Source of the DNA: Anthonomus grandis grandis
Lineage: Eukaryota; Arthropoda; Insecta; Coleoptera; Curculionidae
Assembly (NCBI RefSeq): GCF_022605725.1
Contig: NC_065564.1
Location: 8,968,698-9,032,697, forward strand
Direction of reading: 5' to 3'
Length of the DNA stretch: 64,000 bases
This document shows positions 10,001 to 23,300 of this stretch, one piece after another. How positions within the stretch are numbered: the first letter of the stretch is position 1; each line of letters starts with the position of its first letter. The notes under the pieces were generated by a model. The model was not told where the DNA came from. It saw nothing but the letters and a program-made list of their open reading frames with translations, and made no database searches. The position numbers were made by a program, and so were the translations under genes.

Positions 10001-12299
10001 CTTTAAAAATCCTGAAAAAGTCGCTTTCGACGTCCGTTTTTGAGGCCAAAAATGGGCATCAAAAATGCCATATCTCAGCTATTAAAAGAGCTACAACCTT
10101 GCGGATGGTCTCGTTGAATTCAGAAAGACGAAACTAAGACAAAACCGTTGGAATTTTCCCGATAGCTCCCATAGAAGCCGAGATATCGACCTTCAAAGTT
10201 TGGGATTTTTCATTTTTCGGGTATACCCCCCCGTATCGAATTTTTTCACCAAAAATTGATTTTTGTCGAAATCAAACTAAGTATACCAGCGTCTTATTTG
10301 GGTCTCCTAGATTACGAAAACACCGGGTTATAACAGGATCCGAGCAGAACTAATGGAATGAGAGCACTTTGAAAATCCTGAAAAAGTCGCCTTCGACGTC
10401 CGTTTTTGAGGCCAAAAATGGGCATCAAAAATGCCATATCTCAGCTATTAAAAGAGCTACGACCTTGCGGATGGTCTCGTTGGATTCAGAACGACAAAAC
10501 TAAGACAAAACCGTTGGAATTTTCCCGATAGCTCCCATAGAAGCCGAGATATCGACCTTCAAAGTTTGGAATTTTTCATTTTTCGGGTATACCCCCCCGT
10601 ATTGAATTTTTTCACCAAAAATTGATTTTGTCGAAATCAAACTAAGTATACCAGCGTCTTATTTGGGTCTCCTAGATTACAAAAACACCGGGTTATAACA
10701 GGATCCGAGCAGAACTAAGGGAATGAGAGCACTTTAAATATCCTGAAAAAGTCGTTTTCGACGTCCGTTTTTAAGGCCAAAAATGGGCATCAAAAATGCC
10801 ATATCTCAGCTATTAAAAGAGGTACGACCTTGCGGATGGTCTCGTTGGATTCAAAACGACGAAACTAAAACAAAACCGTTGGAATTTTCCCGATAGCTCC
10901 CATAGAAGCCGAGATATCGACCTTCAAAATTTGGGATTTTTCATTTTTCGGGTATACCCCCCCGTATCGAATTTTTTCACCAAAAATTGATTTTTGTCGA
11001 AATCAAACTAAGTATACCAGCGTCTTATTTGGGTCTCCTAGATTACGAAAACACCGGGTTATAACAGGATCCGAGCAGAACTAAGGGAATGAGAGCACTT
11101 TGAAAATCCTGAAAAAGTCGTTTTCGACGTCCGTTTTTGAGGCCAAAAATGGGCATCAAAAATGCCATATCTCAGCTATTAAAAGAGCTACGACCTTGCG
11201 GATGGTCTCGTTGGATTCAGAACGACGAAACTAAAACAAAACCGTTGGAATTTTCCCGATAGCTCCCATAGAAGCCGAGATATCGACCTTCAAAGTTTGG
11301 GATTTTTCATTTTTCGGGTATACCCCCCCGTATCGAATTTTTTCACCAAAAATTGATTTTTGTCGAAATCAAACTAAGTATACCAGCGTCTTATTTGGGT
11401 CTCCTAGATTACGAAAACTTCGGGTTATAACAGGATCCGAGCAGAACTAATGGAATGAGAGCACTTTGAAAATCCTGAAAAAGTCGCTTTCGACGTCCGT
11501 TTTTGAGGCCAAAAATGGGCATCAAAAATGCCATATCTCAGCTATTAAAAGAGCTACAACCTTGCGGATGGTCTCGTTGAATTCAGAAAGACGAAACTAA
11601 GACAAAACCGTTGGAATTTTCCCGATAGCTCCCATAGAAGCCGAGATATCGACCTTCAAAGTTTGGGATTTTTCATTTTTCGGGTATACCCCCCCGTATC
11701 GAATTTTTTCACCAAAAATTGATTTTTGTCGAAATCAAACTAAGTATACCAGCGTCTTATTTGGGTCACCTAGATTACGAAAACACCGGGTTATAACAGG
11801 ATCCGAGCAGAACTAAGGGAATGAGAGCACTTTGAATATCCTGAAAAAGTCGTTTTCGACGTCCGTTTTTGAGGCCAAAAATGGGCATCAAAAATGCCAT
11901 ATCTCAGCTATTAAAAGAGCTACGACCTTGCGGATGGTCTCGTTGGATTCAGAACGACGAAACTAAAACAAAACCGTTGGAATTTTCCCGATAGCTCCCA
12001 TAGAAGCCGAGATATCGTCCTTCAAAGTTTGGGATTTTTCATTTTTCGGGTATACCCCCCCGTATCGAATTTTTTCACCAAAAATTGATTTTTGTCGAAA
12101 TCAAACTAAGTATACCAGCGTCTTATTTGGGTCTCCTAGATTACGAAAACTTCGGGTTATAACAGGATCCGAGCAGAACTAATGGAATGAGAGCACTTTG
12201 AAAATCCTGAAAAAGTCGCTTTCGACGTCCGTTTTTGAGGCCAAAAATGGGCATCAAAAATGCCATATCTCAGCTATTAAAAGAGCTACAACCTTGCGG

Positions 12300-15200
12300 A
12301 TGGTCTCGTTGAATTCAGAAAGACGAAACTAAGACAAAACCGTTGGAATTTTCCCGATAGCTCCCATAGAAGCCGAGATATCGACCTTCAAAGTTTGGGA
12401 TTTTTCATTTTTCGGGTATACCCCCCCGTATCGAATTTTTTCACCAAAAATTGATTTTTGTCGAAATCAAACTAAGTATACCAGCGTCTTATTTGGGTCA
12501 CCTAGATTACGAAAACACCGGGTTATAACAGGATCCGAGCAGAACTAAGGGAATGAGAGCACTTTGAATATCCTGAAAAAGTCGTTTTCGACGTCCGTTT
12601 TTGAGGCATAAAATGGGCATCAAAAATGCCATATCTCAGCTATTAAAAGAGGTACGACTTTGCGGATGGTCTCGTTGGATTCAGAACGACGAAACTAAAA
12701 CAAAACCGTTGGAATTTTCCCGATAGCTCCCATAGAAGCCGAGATATCGACCTTCAAAGTTTGGGATTTTTCATTTTTCGGGTATACTCCCCCGTATCGA
12801 ATTTTTTCACCAAAAATTGATTTTTGTCGAAATCAAACTAAGTATACCAGCGTGTTATTTGGGCCTCTTAGATTACGAAAACACCGGGTTATAACAGGAT
12901 CCAAGCAGAACTAAGGGAATGAGAGCACTTTGAATATCCTGAAAATGTCGCTTTCGACGTCTGTTTTTGAGGCCAAAAATGGGCATCAAAAATGCCATAT
13001 CTCAGCTATTAAAAGAGCTACGACCTTGCGGATGGTGTCGTTGGATTTAGAAAAACGAAACCAAGACAAAACCGTTGGAATTTTTCCGATAGCTTTTATA
13101 GAAGCCGAGATATCGACCTTCAAAGTTTGGAATTTTTCATTTTTCGGGTATACCCCCCCGTATCGAATTTTTTCACCAAAAAATGATTTTTGTCGAAATC
13201 AAACTAAGTATACCAGCGTCTTATTTGGGTCTCCTAGATTACGAAAACACCGGGTTATAACAGGATCCGAGCAGAACTAAGGGAATGAGAGCACTTTGAA
13301 TATCCTGAAAAAGCCGTTTTCGACGTCCGTTTTTGAGGCCAAAAATGGGCATCAAAAATGCCATATCTCAGCTATTAAAAGAGCTACGACCTTGCGGATG
13401 GTCTCGTTGGATTCAGAACGACGAAACTAAGACAAAACCGTTGGAATTTTCCTGATAGCTCCCATAGAAGCCGAGATATCGACCTTCAAAGTTTGGAATT
13501 TTTCATTTTTCGGGTATACCCCCCCGTATCGATTTTTTTTACCAAAAATTGATTTTTGTCGAAATCAAACTAAGTACACCAGCGTGTTATTTGGGTCCCT
13601 TAGATTACGAAAACACCGGGTTATAACAGGATCCGAGCAGAACTAAGGGAATGAGAGCACTTTGAATATCCTGAAAAAGTCGTTTTCGACGTCCGTTTTT
13701 GAGGCCAAAAATTGGCATCAAAAATGCCATATCTCAGCTATTAAAAGAGCTACGACCTTGCGGATGGTGTCGTTGGATTTAGAAAAACGAAACTAAGACA
13801 AAACCGTTGGAATTTTTCCGATAGCTTTTATAGAAGCCGAGATATCGACCTTCAAAGTTTAAAATTTTTCATTTTTCGGGTATACCCCCCCGTATCGAAT
13901 TTTTTCACCAAAAATTGATTTTTTTTCGAAATCAAACTAAGTATACCAGCGTCTTATTTGGGTCTCCTAGATTACGAAAACACCGGGTTATAACAGGATC
14001 CGAGCAGAACTAAGGGAATGAGAGCACTTTGAATATCCTGAAAAAGTCGTTTTCGACGTCCGTTTTTGAGGCCAAAAATTGGCATCAAAAATGCCATATC
14101 TCAGCTATTAAAAGAGCTACGACCTTGCGGATGGTCTCGTTGGATTCAAAACGACGAAACTAAGACAAAACCGTTGGAATTTTCCCGATAGCTCCCATAG
14201 AAGCCGAGATATCGACCTTCAAAGTTTGGAATTTTTCATTTTTCGGGTATACCCCCCCGTATCGAATTTTTTCACCAAAAAATAATTTTTGTCGAAATCA
14301 AACTAAGTATACCAGCGTCTTATTTGGGTCTCCTAGATTACGAAAACACCGGGTTATAACAGGATCCGAGCAGAACTAAGGGAATGAGAGCACTTTGAAT
14401 ATCCTGAAAAAGCCGTTTTCGACGTCCGTTTTTGAGGCCAAAAATGGGCATCAAAAATGCCATATCTCAGCTATTAAAAGAGCTACGACCTTGCGGATGG
14501 TCTCGTTGGATTCAGAACGACGAAACTAAGACAAAACCGTTGGAATTTTCCTGATAGCTCCCATAGAAGCCGAGATATCGACCTTCAAAGTTTGGAATTT
14601 TTCATTTTTCGGGTATACCCCCCCGTATCGAATTTTTTTACCAAAAATTGATTTTTGTCGAAATCAAACTAAGTATACCAGCGTGTTATTTGGGTCTCTT
14701 AGATTACGAAAACACCGGGTTATAACAGGATCCGAGCAGAACTAAGGGAATGAGAGCACTTTGAATATCCTGAAAAAGTCGTTTTCGACGTCCGTTTTTG
14801 AGGCCAAAAATGGGCATCAAAAATGCCATATCTCAGCTATTAAAAGAGCTACGACCTTGCGGATGGTGTCGTTGGATTTAGAAAAACGAAACTAAGACAA
14901 AACCGTTGGAATTTTTCCGATAGCTTTTATAGAAGCCGAGATATCGACCTTCAAAGTTTGAAATTTTTCATTTTTCGGGTATACCCCCCCGTATCGAATT
15001 TTTTCACCAAAAATTGATTTTTGTCGAAATCAAACTAAGTATACCAGCGTCTTATTTGGGTCTCCTAGATTACGAAAACACCGGGTTATTACAGGATCCG
15101 AGCAGAACTAAGGGAATGAGAGCACTTTGAATATCCTGAAAATGTCGCTTTCGACGTCTGTTTTTGAGGCCAAAAATGGGCATCAAAAATGCCATATCTC

Positions 15201-18200
15201 AGCAATTAAAAGAGCTACGACCTTGCGGATGGTCTCGTTCGATTCAGAACGACGAAACTAAGACAAAACCGTTGGAATTTTCCCGATAGCTCCCATAGAA
15301 GCCGAGATATCGACCTTCAAAGTTTGGAATTTTTCATTTTTCGGGTATACCCCCCCGTATCGAATTTTTTCACCAAAAATTGATTTTTGTCGAAATCAAA
15401 CTAAGTATACCAGCGTGTTATTTGGGTCTCTTAGATTACGAAAACACCGGGTTATAACAGGATCCAAGCAGAACTAAGGGAATGAGAGCACTTTGAATAT
15501 CCTGAAAATGTCGCTTTCGACGTCTGTTTTTGAGGCCAAAAATGGGCATCAAAAATGCCATATCTCAGCAATTAAAAGAGCTACGACCTTGCGGATGGTG
15601 TCGTTGGATTTAGAAAAACGAAACTAAGACAAAACCGTTGGAATTTTTTCGATAGCTTTTATAGAAGCCGAGATATCGACCTTCAAAGTTTGAAATTTTT
15701 CATTTTTCGGGTATACCCCCCCGTATCGAATTTTTTCACCAAAAATTGATTTTTGTCGAAATCAGACTAAGTATACCAGCGTGTTATTTGGGTCTCTTAG
15801 ATTACAAAAACACCGGGTTATAACAGGATCCGAGCAGAACTAAGGGAATGAGAGCACTTTGAATATCCTGAAAAAGCCGTTTTCGACGTCCGTTTTTGAG
15901 GCCAAAAATGGGCATCAAAAATGCCATATCTCAGCTACTAAAAGAGCTACGACCTTGCGGATGGTCTCGTTGGATTCAGAACGACGAAACTAAGACAAAA
16001 CCGTTGGAATTTTCCCGATAGCTCCCATAGAAGCCGAGATATCGACCTTCAAAGTTTGAAATTTTTGATTTTTCGGGTATACCCCCCCGTATCGAATTTT
16101 TTCACCAAAAATTGATTTTTGTCGAAATCAAACTAAGTATACCAGCGTCTTATTTGGGTCTCCTAGATTACGAAAACACCGGGTTATTACAGGATCCGAG
16201 CAGAACTAAGGGAATGAGAGCACTTTGAATATCCTGAAAATGTCGCTTTCGACGTCTGTTTTTGAGGCCAAAAATGGGCATCAAAAATGCCATATCTCAG
16301 CTATTAAAAGAGCTACGACCTTGCGGATGGTGTCGTTGGATTTAGAAAAACGAAACTAAGACAAAACCGTTGGAATTTTTCCGATAGCTTTTATAGAAGC
16401 CGAGATATCGACATTCAAAGTTTGAAATTTTTCATTTTTCGGGTATACCCCCCCGTATCGAATTTTTTCACCAAAAATTGATTTTTGTCGAAATCAAACT
16501 AAGTATACCAGCGTCTTATTTGGGTCTCCTAGATTACGAAAACACCGGGTTATAACAGGATCCGAGCAGAACTAAGGGAATGAGAGCACTTTGAATATCC
16601 TGAAAAAGTCGTTTTCGACGTCCGTTTTTGAGGCCAAAAATGGGCATCAAAAATGCCATATCTCAGCTATTAAAAGAGCTACGACCTTGCGGATGGTCTC
16701 GTTGGATTCAGAACGACGAAACTAAGACAAAACCGTTGGAATTTTCCCGATAGCTCCCATAGAAGCCGAGATATCGACCTTCAAAGTTTGGAATTTTTCA
16801 TTTTTCGGGTATACCCCCCCGTATCGAATTTTTTCACCAAAAATTGATTTTTGTCGAAATCAAACTAAGTATACCAGCGTCTTATTTGGGTCTCCTAGAT
16901 TACGAAAACACCGGGTTATTACAGGATCCGAGCAGAACTAAGGGAATGAGAGCACTTTGAATATCCTGAAAAAGCCGTTTTCGACGTCCGTTTTTGAGGC
17001 CAAAAATGGGCATCAAAAATGCCATATCTCAGCTATTAAAAGAGCTACGACCTTGCGGATGGTCTCGTTGGATTCAGAACGACGAAACTAAGACAAAACC
17101 GTTGGAATTTTCCCGATAGCTCCCATAAAAGCCGAGATATCGACCTTCAAAGTTTGGAATTTTTCATTTTTCGGGTATACCCCCCCGTATCGAATTTTTT
17201 CACCAAAAATTGATTTTTGTCGAAATCAAACTAAGTATACCAGCGTCTTATTTGGGTCTCCTAGATTACGAAAACACCGGGTTATAACAGGATCCGAGCA
17301 GAACTAATGGAATGAGAGCACTTCGAATATCCTGAAAAAGTCGTTTTCGACGTCCGTTTTTGAGGCCAAAAATGGGCATCAAAAATGCCATATCTCAGCA
17401 ATTAAAAGAGCTACGACCTTGCGGATGGTCTCGTTGGATTCAGAACGACGAAACTAAGACAAAACCGTTGGAATTTTCCCGATAGCTCCCATAGAAGCCG
17501 AGATATCGACCTTCAAAGTTTGGAATTTTTCATTTTTCGGGTATACCCCCCCGTATCGAATTTTTTCACCAAAAATTAATTTTTTTCGAAATCAAACTAA
17601 GTATACCAGCGTCTTATTTGGGTCTCCTAGATTACGAAAACACCGGGTTATAACAGGATCCGAGCAGAACTAAGGGAATGAGAGCACTTTGAATATCCTG
17701 AAAAAGCCGTTTTCGACGTCCGTTTTTGAGGCCAAAAATGGGCATCAAAAATGCCATATCTCAGCTATTAAACGAGCTACGACCTTGCGGATGGTCTCGT
17801 TGGATTCAGAACGACGAAACTAAGACAAAACCGTTGGAATTTTCCCGATAGCTCCCATAGAAGCCGAGATATCGACCTTCAAAGTTTGGAATTTTTCATT
17901 TTTCGGGTATACCCCCCCGTATCGAATTTTTTCACCAAAAATTGATTTTTGTCGAAATCAAACTAAGTATACCAGCGTCTTATTTGGGTCTCCTAGATTA
18001 CGAAAACACCGGGTTATAACAGGATCCGAGCAGAACTAATGGAATGAGAGCACTTTGAATATCCTAAAAAAGTCGTTTTCGACGTCCGTTTTTGACGCCA
18101 AAAATGGGCATCAAAAATGCCATATCTCAGCAATTAAAAGAGCTACGACCTTGCGGATGGTCTCGTTGGATTCAGAACGACGAAACTAAGACCAAACCGT

Positions 18201-19975
18201 TGGAATTTTCCCGATAGCTCCCATAGAAGCCGAGATGTCGACCTTCAAAGTTTGGAATTTTTCATTTTTCGTGTATACCCCCCCGTATCGAATTTTTTCA
18301 CCAAAAATTGATTTTTGTCGAAATCAAACTAAGTATACCAGCGTCTTATTTGGGTCTCCTAGATTACGAAAACACCGGGTTATTACAGGATCCGAGCAGA
18401 ACTAAGGGAATGAGAGCACTTTGAATATCCTGAAAATGTCGCTTTCGACGTCTGTTTTTGAGGCCAAAAATGGGCATCAAAAATGCCATATCTCAGCTAT
18501 TAAAAGAGCTACGACCTTGCGGATGGTGTCGTTGGATTTAGAAAAACGAAACCAAGACAAAACCGTTGGAATTTTTCCGATAGCTTTTATAGAAGCCGAG
18601 ATATCGACCTTCAAAGTTTGGAATTTTTCATTTTTCGGGTATACCCCCCCGTATCGAATTTTTTCACCAAAAAATGATTTTTGTCGAAATCAAACTAAGT
18701 ATACCAGCGTCTTATTTGGGTCTCCTAGATTACGAAAACACCGGGTTATAACAGGATCCGAGCAGAACTAAGGGAATGAGAGCACTTTGAATATCCTGAA
18801 AAAGCCGTTTTCGACGTCCGTTTTTGAGGCCAAAAATGGGCATCAAAAATGCCATATCTCAGCTATTAAAAGAGCTACGACCTTGCGGATGGTCTCGTTG
18901 GATTCAGAACGACGAAACTAAGACAAAACCGTTGGAATTTTCCTGATAGCTCCCATAGAAGCCGAGATATCGACCTTCAAAGTTTGGAATTTTTCATTTT
19001 TCGGGTATACCCCCCCGTATCGAATTTTTTCACCAAAAAATGATTTTTGTCGAAATCAAACTAAGTATACCAGCGTGTTATTTGGGTCTCTTAGATTACG
19101 AAAACACCGGGTTATAACAGGATCCAAGCAGAACTAAGGGAATGAGAGCACTTTGAATATCCTGAAAATGTCGCTTTCGACGTCTGTTTTTGAGGCCAAA
19201 AATGGGCATCAAAAATGCCATATCTCAGCTATTAAAAGAGCTACGACCTTGCGGATGGTGTCGTTGGATTTAGAAAAACGAAACTAAGACAAAACCGTTG
19301 GAATTTTTCCGATAGCTTTTATAGAAGCCGAAGAACCTTCAAAGTTTGAAATTTTTCATTTTTCGGGTATACCCCCCCGTATCGAATTTTTTCACCAAAA
19401 ATTGATTTTTGTCGAAATCAAACTAAGTATACCAGCGTCTTATTTGGGTCTCCTAGATTACGAAAACACCGGGTTATAACAGGATTCGAGCAGAACTAAG
19501 GGAATGAGAGCACTTTGAATATCCTGAAAAAGTCGTTTTCGACGTCCGTTTTTAAGGCCAAAAATGGGATCAAAAATGCCATATCTCAGCTATTAAAAGA
19601 GCTACGACCTTGCGGATGGTCTCGTTGGATTCAGAACGACGAAACTAAGACAAAACCGTTGGAATTTTCCCGATAGCTCCCATAGAAGCCGAGATATCGG
19701 CCTTCAAAGTTTGGAATTTTTCATTTTTTGGTATACCCCCCCGTATCGAATTTTTTCACCAAAAATTGATTTTTGTTGAAATCAAACTAAGTATACCAGC
19801 GTCTTATTTGGGTCTCCTAGATTACGAAAACACCGGGTTATAACAGGATCCGAGCAGAACTAAGGGAATGAGAGCACTTTGAATATCCTGAAAAAGCCGT
19901 TTTCGACGTCCGTTTTTGAGGCCAAAAATGGGCATCAAAAATGTCATATCTCAGCAATTAAAAGAGCTACGACCT
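12300..19975. repeat. Satellite higher-order block, copy 1
   Basis: Rare variants here recur in the same order at a fixed offset of 8047 bp: GAGGCATAAAATGGG at 12603 and 20650, a TTTAAAATTTTTC unit at 13857 and 21904, and GATATCGACATTC near 16404 and 24451. From about 17.3 kb the offset drops to 7315, showing that copy 1 has two more units than copy 2. Similarity ends after the AATGTCATATCTCAGC unit near 19.95 kb. Confidence 0.85.
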
Positions 19976-20344
19976 TGCGGATGGTCTCGTTGGATTCAGA
20001 ACGACGAAACTAAGACAAAACCGTTGGAATTTTCCCGATAGCTCCCATAGAAGCCGAGATATCGACCTTCAAAGTTTGGAATTTTTCATTTTTCGGGTAT
20101 ACCCCCCCGTATCGAATTTTTTCACCAAAAATTGATTTTTGTCGAAATCAAACTAAGTATACCAGCGTCTTATTTGGGTCTCCTAGATTACGAAAACACC
20201 GGGTTATTACAGGATCCGAGCAGAACTAAGGGAATGAGAGCACTTTGAATATCCTGAAAATGTCGCTTTCGACGTCTGTTTTTGAGGCCAAAAATGGGCA
20301 TCAAAAATGCCATATCTCAGCAATTAAAAGAGCTACGACCTTGC

Positions 20345-23300
20345 GGATGGTCTCGTTGAATTCAGAAAGACGAAACTAAGACAAAACCGTTGGAATTTTC
20401 CCGATAGCTCCCATAGAAGCCGAGATATCGACCTTCAAAGTTTGGGATTTTTCATTTTTCGGGTATACCCCCCCGTATCGAATTTTTTCACCAAAAATTG
20501 ATTTTTGTCGAAATCAAACTAAGTATACCAGCGTCTTATTTGGGTCACCTAGATTACGAAAACACCGGGTTATAACAGGATCCGAGCAGAACTAAGGGAA
20601 TGAGAGCACTTTGAATATCCTGAAAAAGTCGTTTTCGACGTCCGTTTTTGAGGCATAAAATGGGCATCAAAAATGCCATATCTCAGCTATTAAAAGAGGT
20701 ACGACTTTGCGGATGGTCTCGTTGGATTCAGAACGACGAAACTAAAACAAAACCGTTGGAATTTTCCCGATAGCTCCCATAGAAGCCGAGATATCGACCT
20801 TCAAAGTTTGGGATTTTTCATTTTTCGGGTATACTCCCCCGTATCGAATTTTTTCACCAAAAATTGATTTTTGTCGAAATCAAACTAAGTATACCAGCGT
20901 GTTATTTGGGCCTCTTAGATTACGAAAACACCGGGTTATAACAGGATCCAAGCAGAACTAAGGGAATGAGAGCACTTTGAATATCCTGAAAATGTCGCTT
21001 TCGACGTCTGTTTTTGAGGCCAAAAATGGGCATCAAAAATGCCATATCTCAGCTATTAAAAGAGCTACGACCTTGCGGATGGTGTCGTTGGATTTAGAAA
21101 AACGAAACCAAGACAAAACCGTTGGAATTTTTCCGATAGCTTTTATAGAAGCCGAGATATCGACCTTCAAAGTTTGGAATTTTTCATTTTTCGGGTATAC
21201 CCCCCCGTATCGAATTTTTTCACCAAAAAATGATTTTTGTCGAAATCAAACTAAGTATACCAGCGTCTTATTTGGGTCTCCTAGATTACGAAAACACCGG
21301 GTTATAACAGGATCCGAGCAGAACTAAGGGAATGAGAGCACTTTGAATATCCTGAAAAAGCCGTTTTCGACGTCCGTTTTTGAGGCCAAAAATGGGCATC
21401 AAAAATGCCATATCTCAGCTATTAAAAGAGCTACGACCTTGCGGATGGTCTCGTTGGATTCAGAACGACGAAACTAAGACAAAACCGTTGGAATTTTCCT
21501 GATAGCTCCCATAGAAGCCGAGATATCGACCTTCAAAGTTTGGAATTTTTCATTTTTCGGGTATACCCCCCCGTATCGATTTTTTTTACCAAAAATTGAT
21601 TTTTGTCGAAATCAAACTAAGTACACCAGCGTGTTATTTGGGTCCCTTAGATTACGAAAACACCGGGTTATAACAGGATCCGAGCAGAACTAAGGGAATG
21701 AGAGCACTTTGAATATCCTGAAAAAGTCGTTTTCGACGTCCGTTTTTGAGGCCAAAAATTGGCATCAAAAATGCCATATCTCAGCTATTAAAAGAGCTAC
21801 GACCTTGCGGATGGTGTCGTTGGATTTAGAAAAACGAAACTAAGACAAAACCGTTGGAATTTTTCCGATAGCTTTTATAGAAGCCGAGATATCGACCTTC
21901 AAAGTTTAAAATTTTTCATTTTTCGGGTATACCCCCCCGTATCGAATTTTTTCACCAAAAATTGATTTTTTTTCGAAATCAAACTAAGTATACCAGCGTC
22001 TTATTTGGGTCTCCTAGATTACGAAAACACCGGGTTATAACAGGATCCGAGCAGAACTAAGGGAATGAGAGCACTTTGAATATCCTGAAAAAGTCGTTTT
22101 CGACGTCCGTTTTTGAGGCCAAAAATTGGCATCAAAAATGCCATATCTCAGCTATTAAAAGAGCTACGACCTTGCGGATGGTCTCGTTGGATTCAAAACG
22201 ACGAAACTAAGACAAAACCGTTGGAATTTTCCCGATAGCTCCCATAGAAGCCGAGATATCGACCTTCAAAGTTTGGAATTTTTCATTTTTCGGGTATACC
22301 CCCCCGTATCGAATTTTTTCACCAAAAAATAATTTTTGTCGAAATCAAACTAAGTATACCAGCGTCTTATTTGGGTCTCCTAGATTACGAAAACACCGGG
22401 TTATAACAGGATCCGAGCAGAACTAAGGGAATGAGAGCACTTTGAATATCCTGAAAAAGCCGTTTTCGACGTCCGTTTTTGAGGCCAAAAATGGGCATCA
22501 AAAATGCCATATCTCAGCTATTAAAAGAGCTACGACCTTGCGGATGGTCTCGTTGGATTCAGAACGACGAAACTAAGACAAAACCGTTGGAATTTTCCTG
22601 ATAGCTCCCATAGAAGCCGAGATATCGACCTTCAAAGTTTGGAATTTTTCATTTTTCGGGTATACCCCCCCGTATCGAATTTTTTTACCAAAAATTGATT
22701 TTTGTCGAAATCAAACTAAGTATACCAGCGTGTTATTTGGGTCTCTTAGATTACGAAAACACCGGGTTATAACAGGATCCGAGCAGAACTAAGGGAATGA
22801 GAGCACTTTGAATATCCTGAAAAAGTCGTTTTCGACGTCCGTTTTTGAGGCCAAAAATGGGCATCAAAAATGCCATATCTCAGCTATTAAAAGAGCTACG
22901 ACCTTGCGGATGGTGTCGTTGGATTTAGAAAAACGAAACTAAGACAAAACCGTTGGAATTTTTCCGATAGCTTTTATAGAAGCCGAGATATCGACCTTCA
23001 AAGTTTGAAATTTTTCATTTTTCGGGTATACCCCCCCGTATCGAATTTTTTCACCAAAAATTGATTTTTGTCGAAATCAAACTAAGTATACCAGCGTCTT
23101 ATTTGGGTCTCCTAGATTACGAAAACACCGGGTTATTACAGGATCCGAGCAGAACTAAGGGAATGAGAGCACTTTGAATATCCTGAAAATGTCGCTTTCG
23201 ACGTCTGTTTTTGAGGCCAAAAATGGGCATCAAAAATGCCATATCTCAGCAATTAAAAGAGCTACGACCTTGCGGATGGTCTCGTTCGATTCAGAACGAC

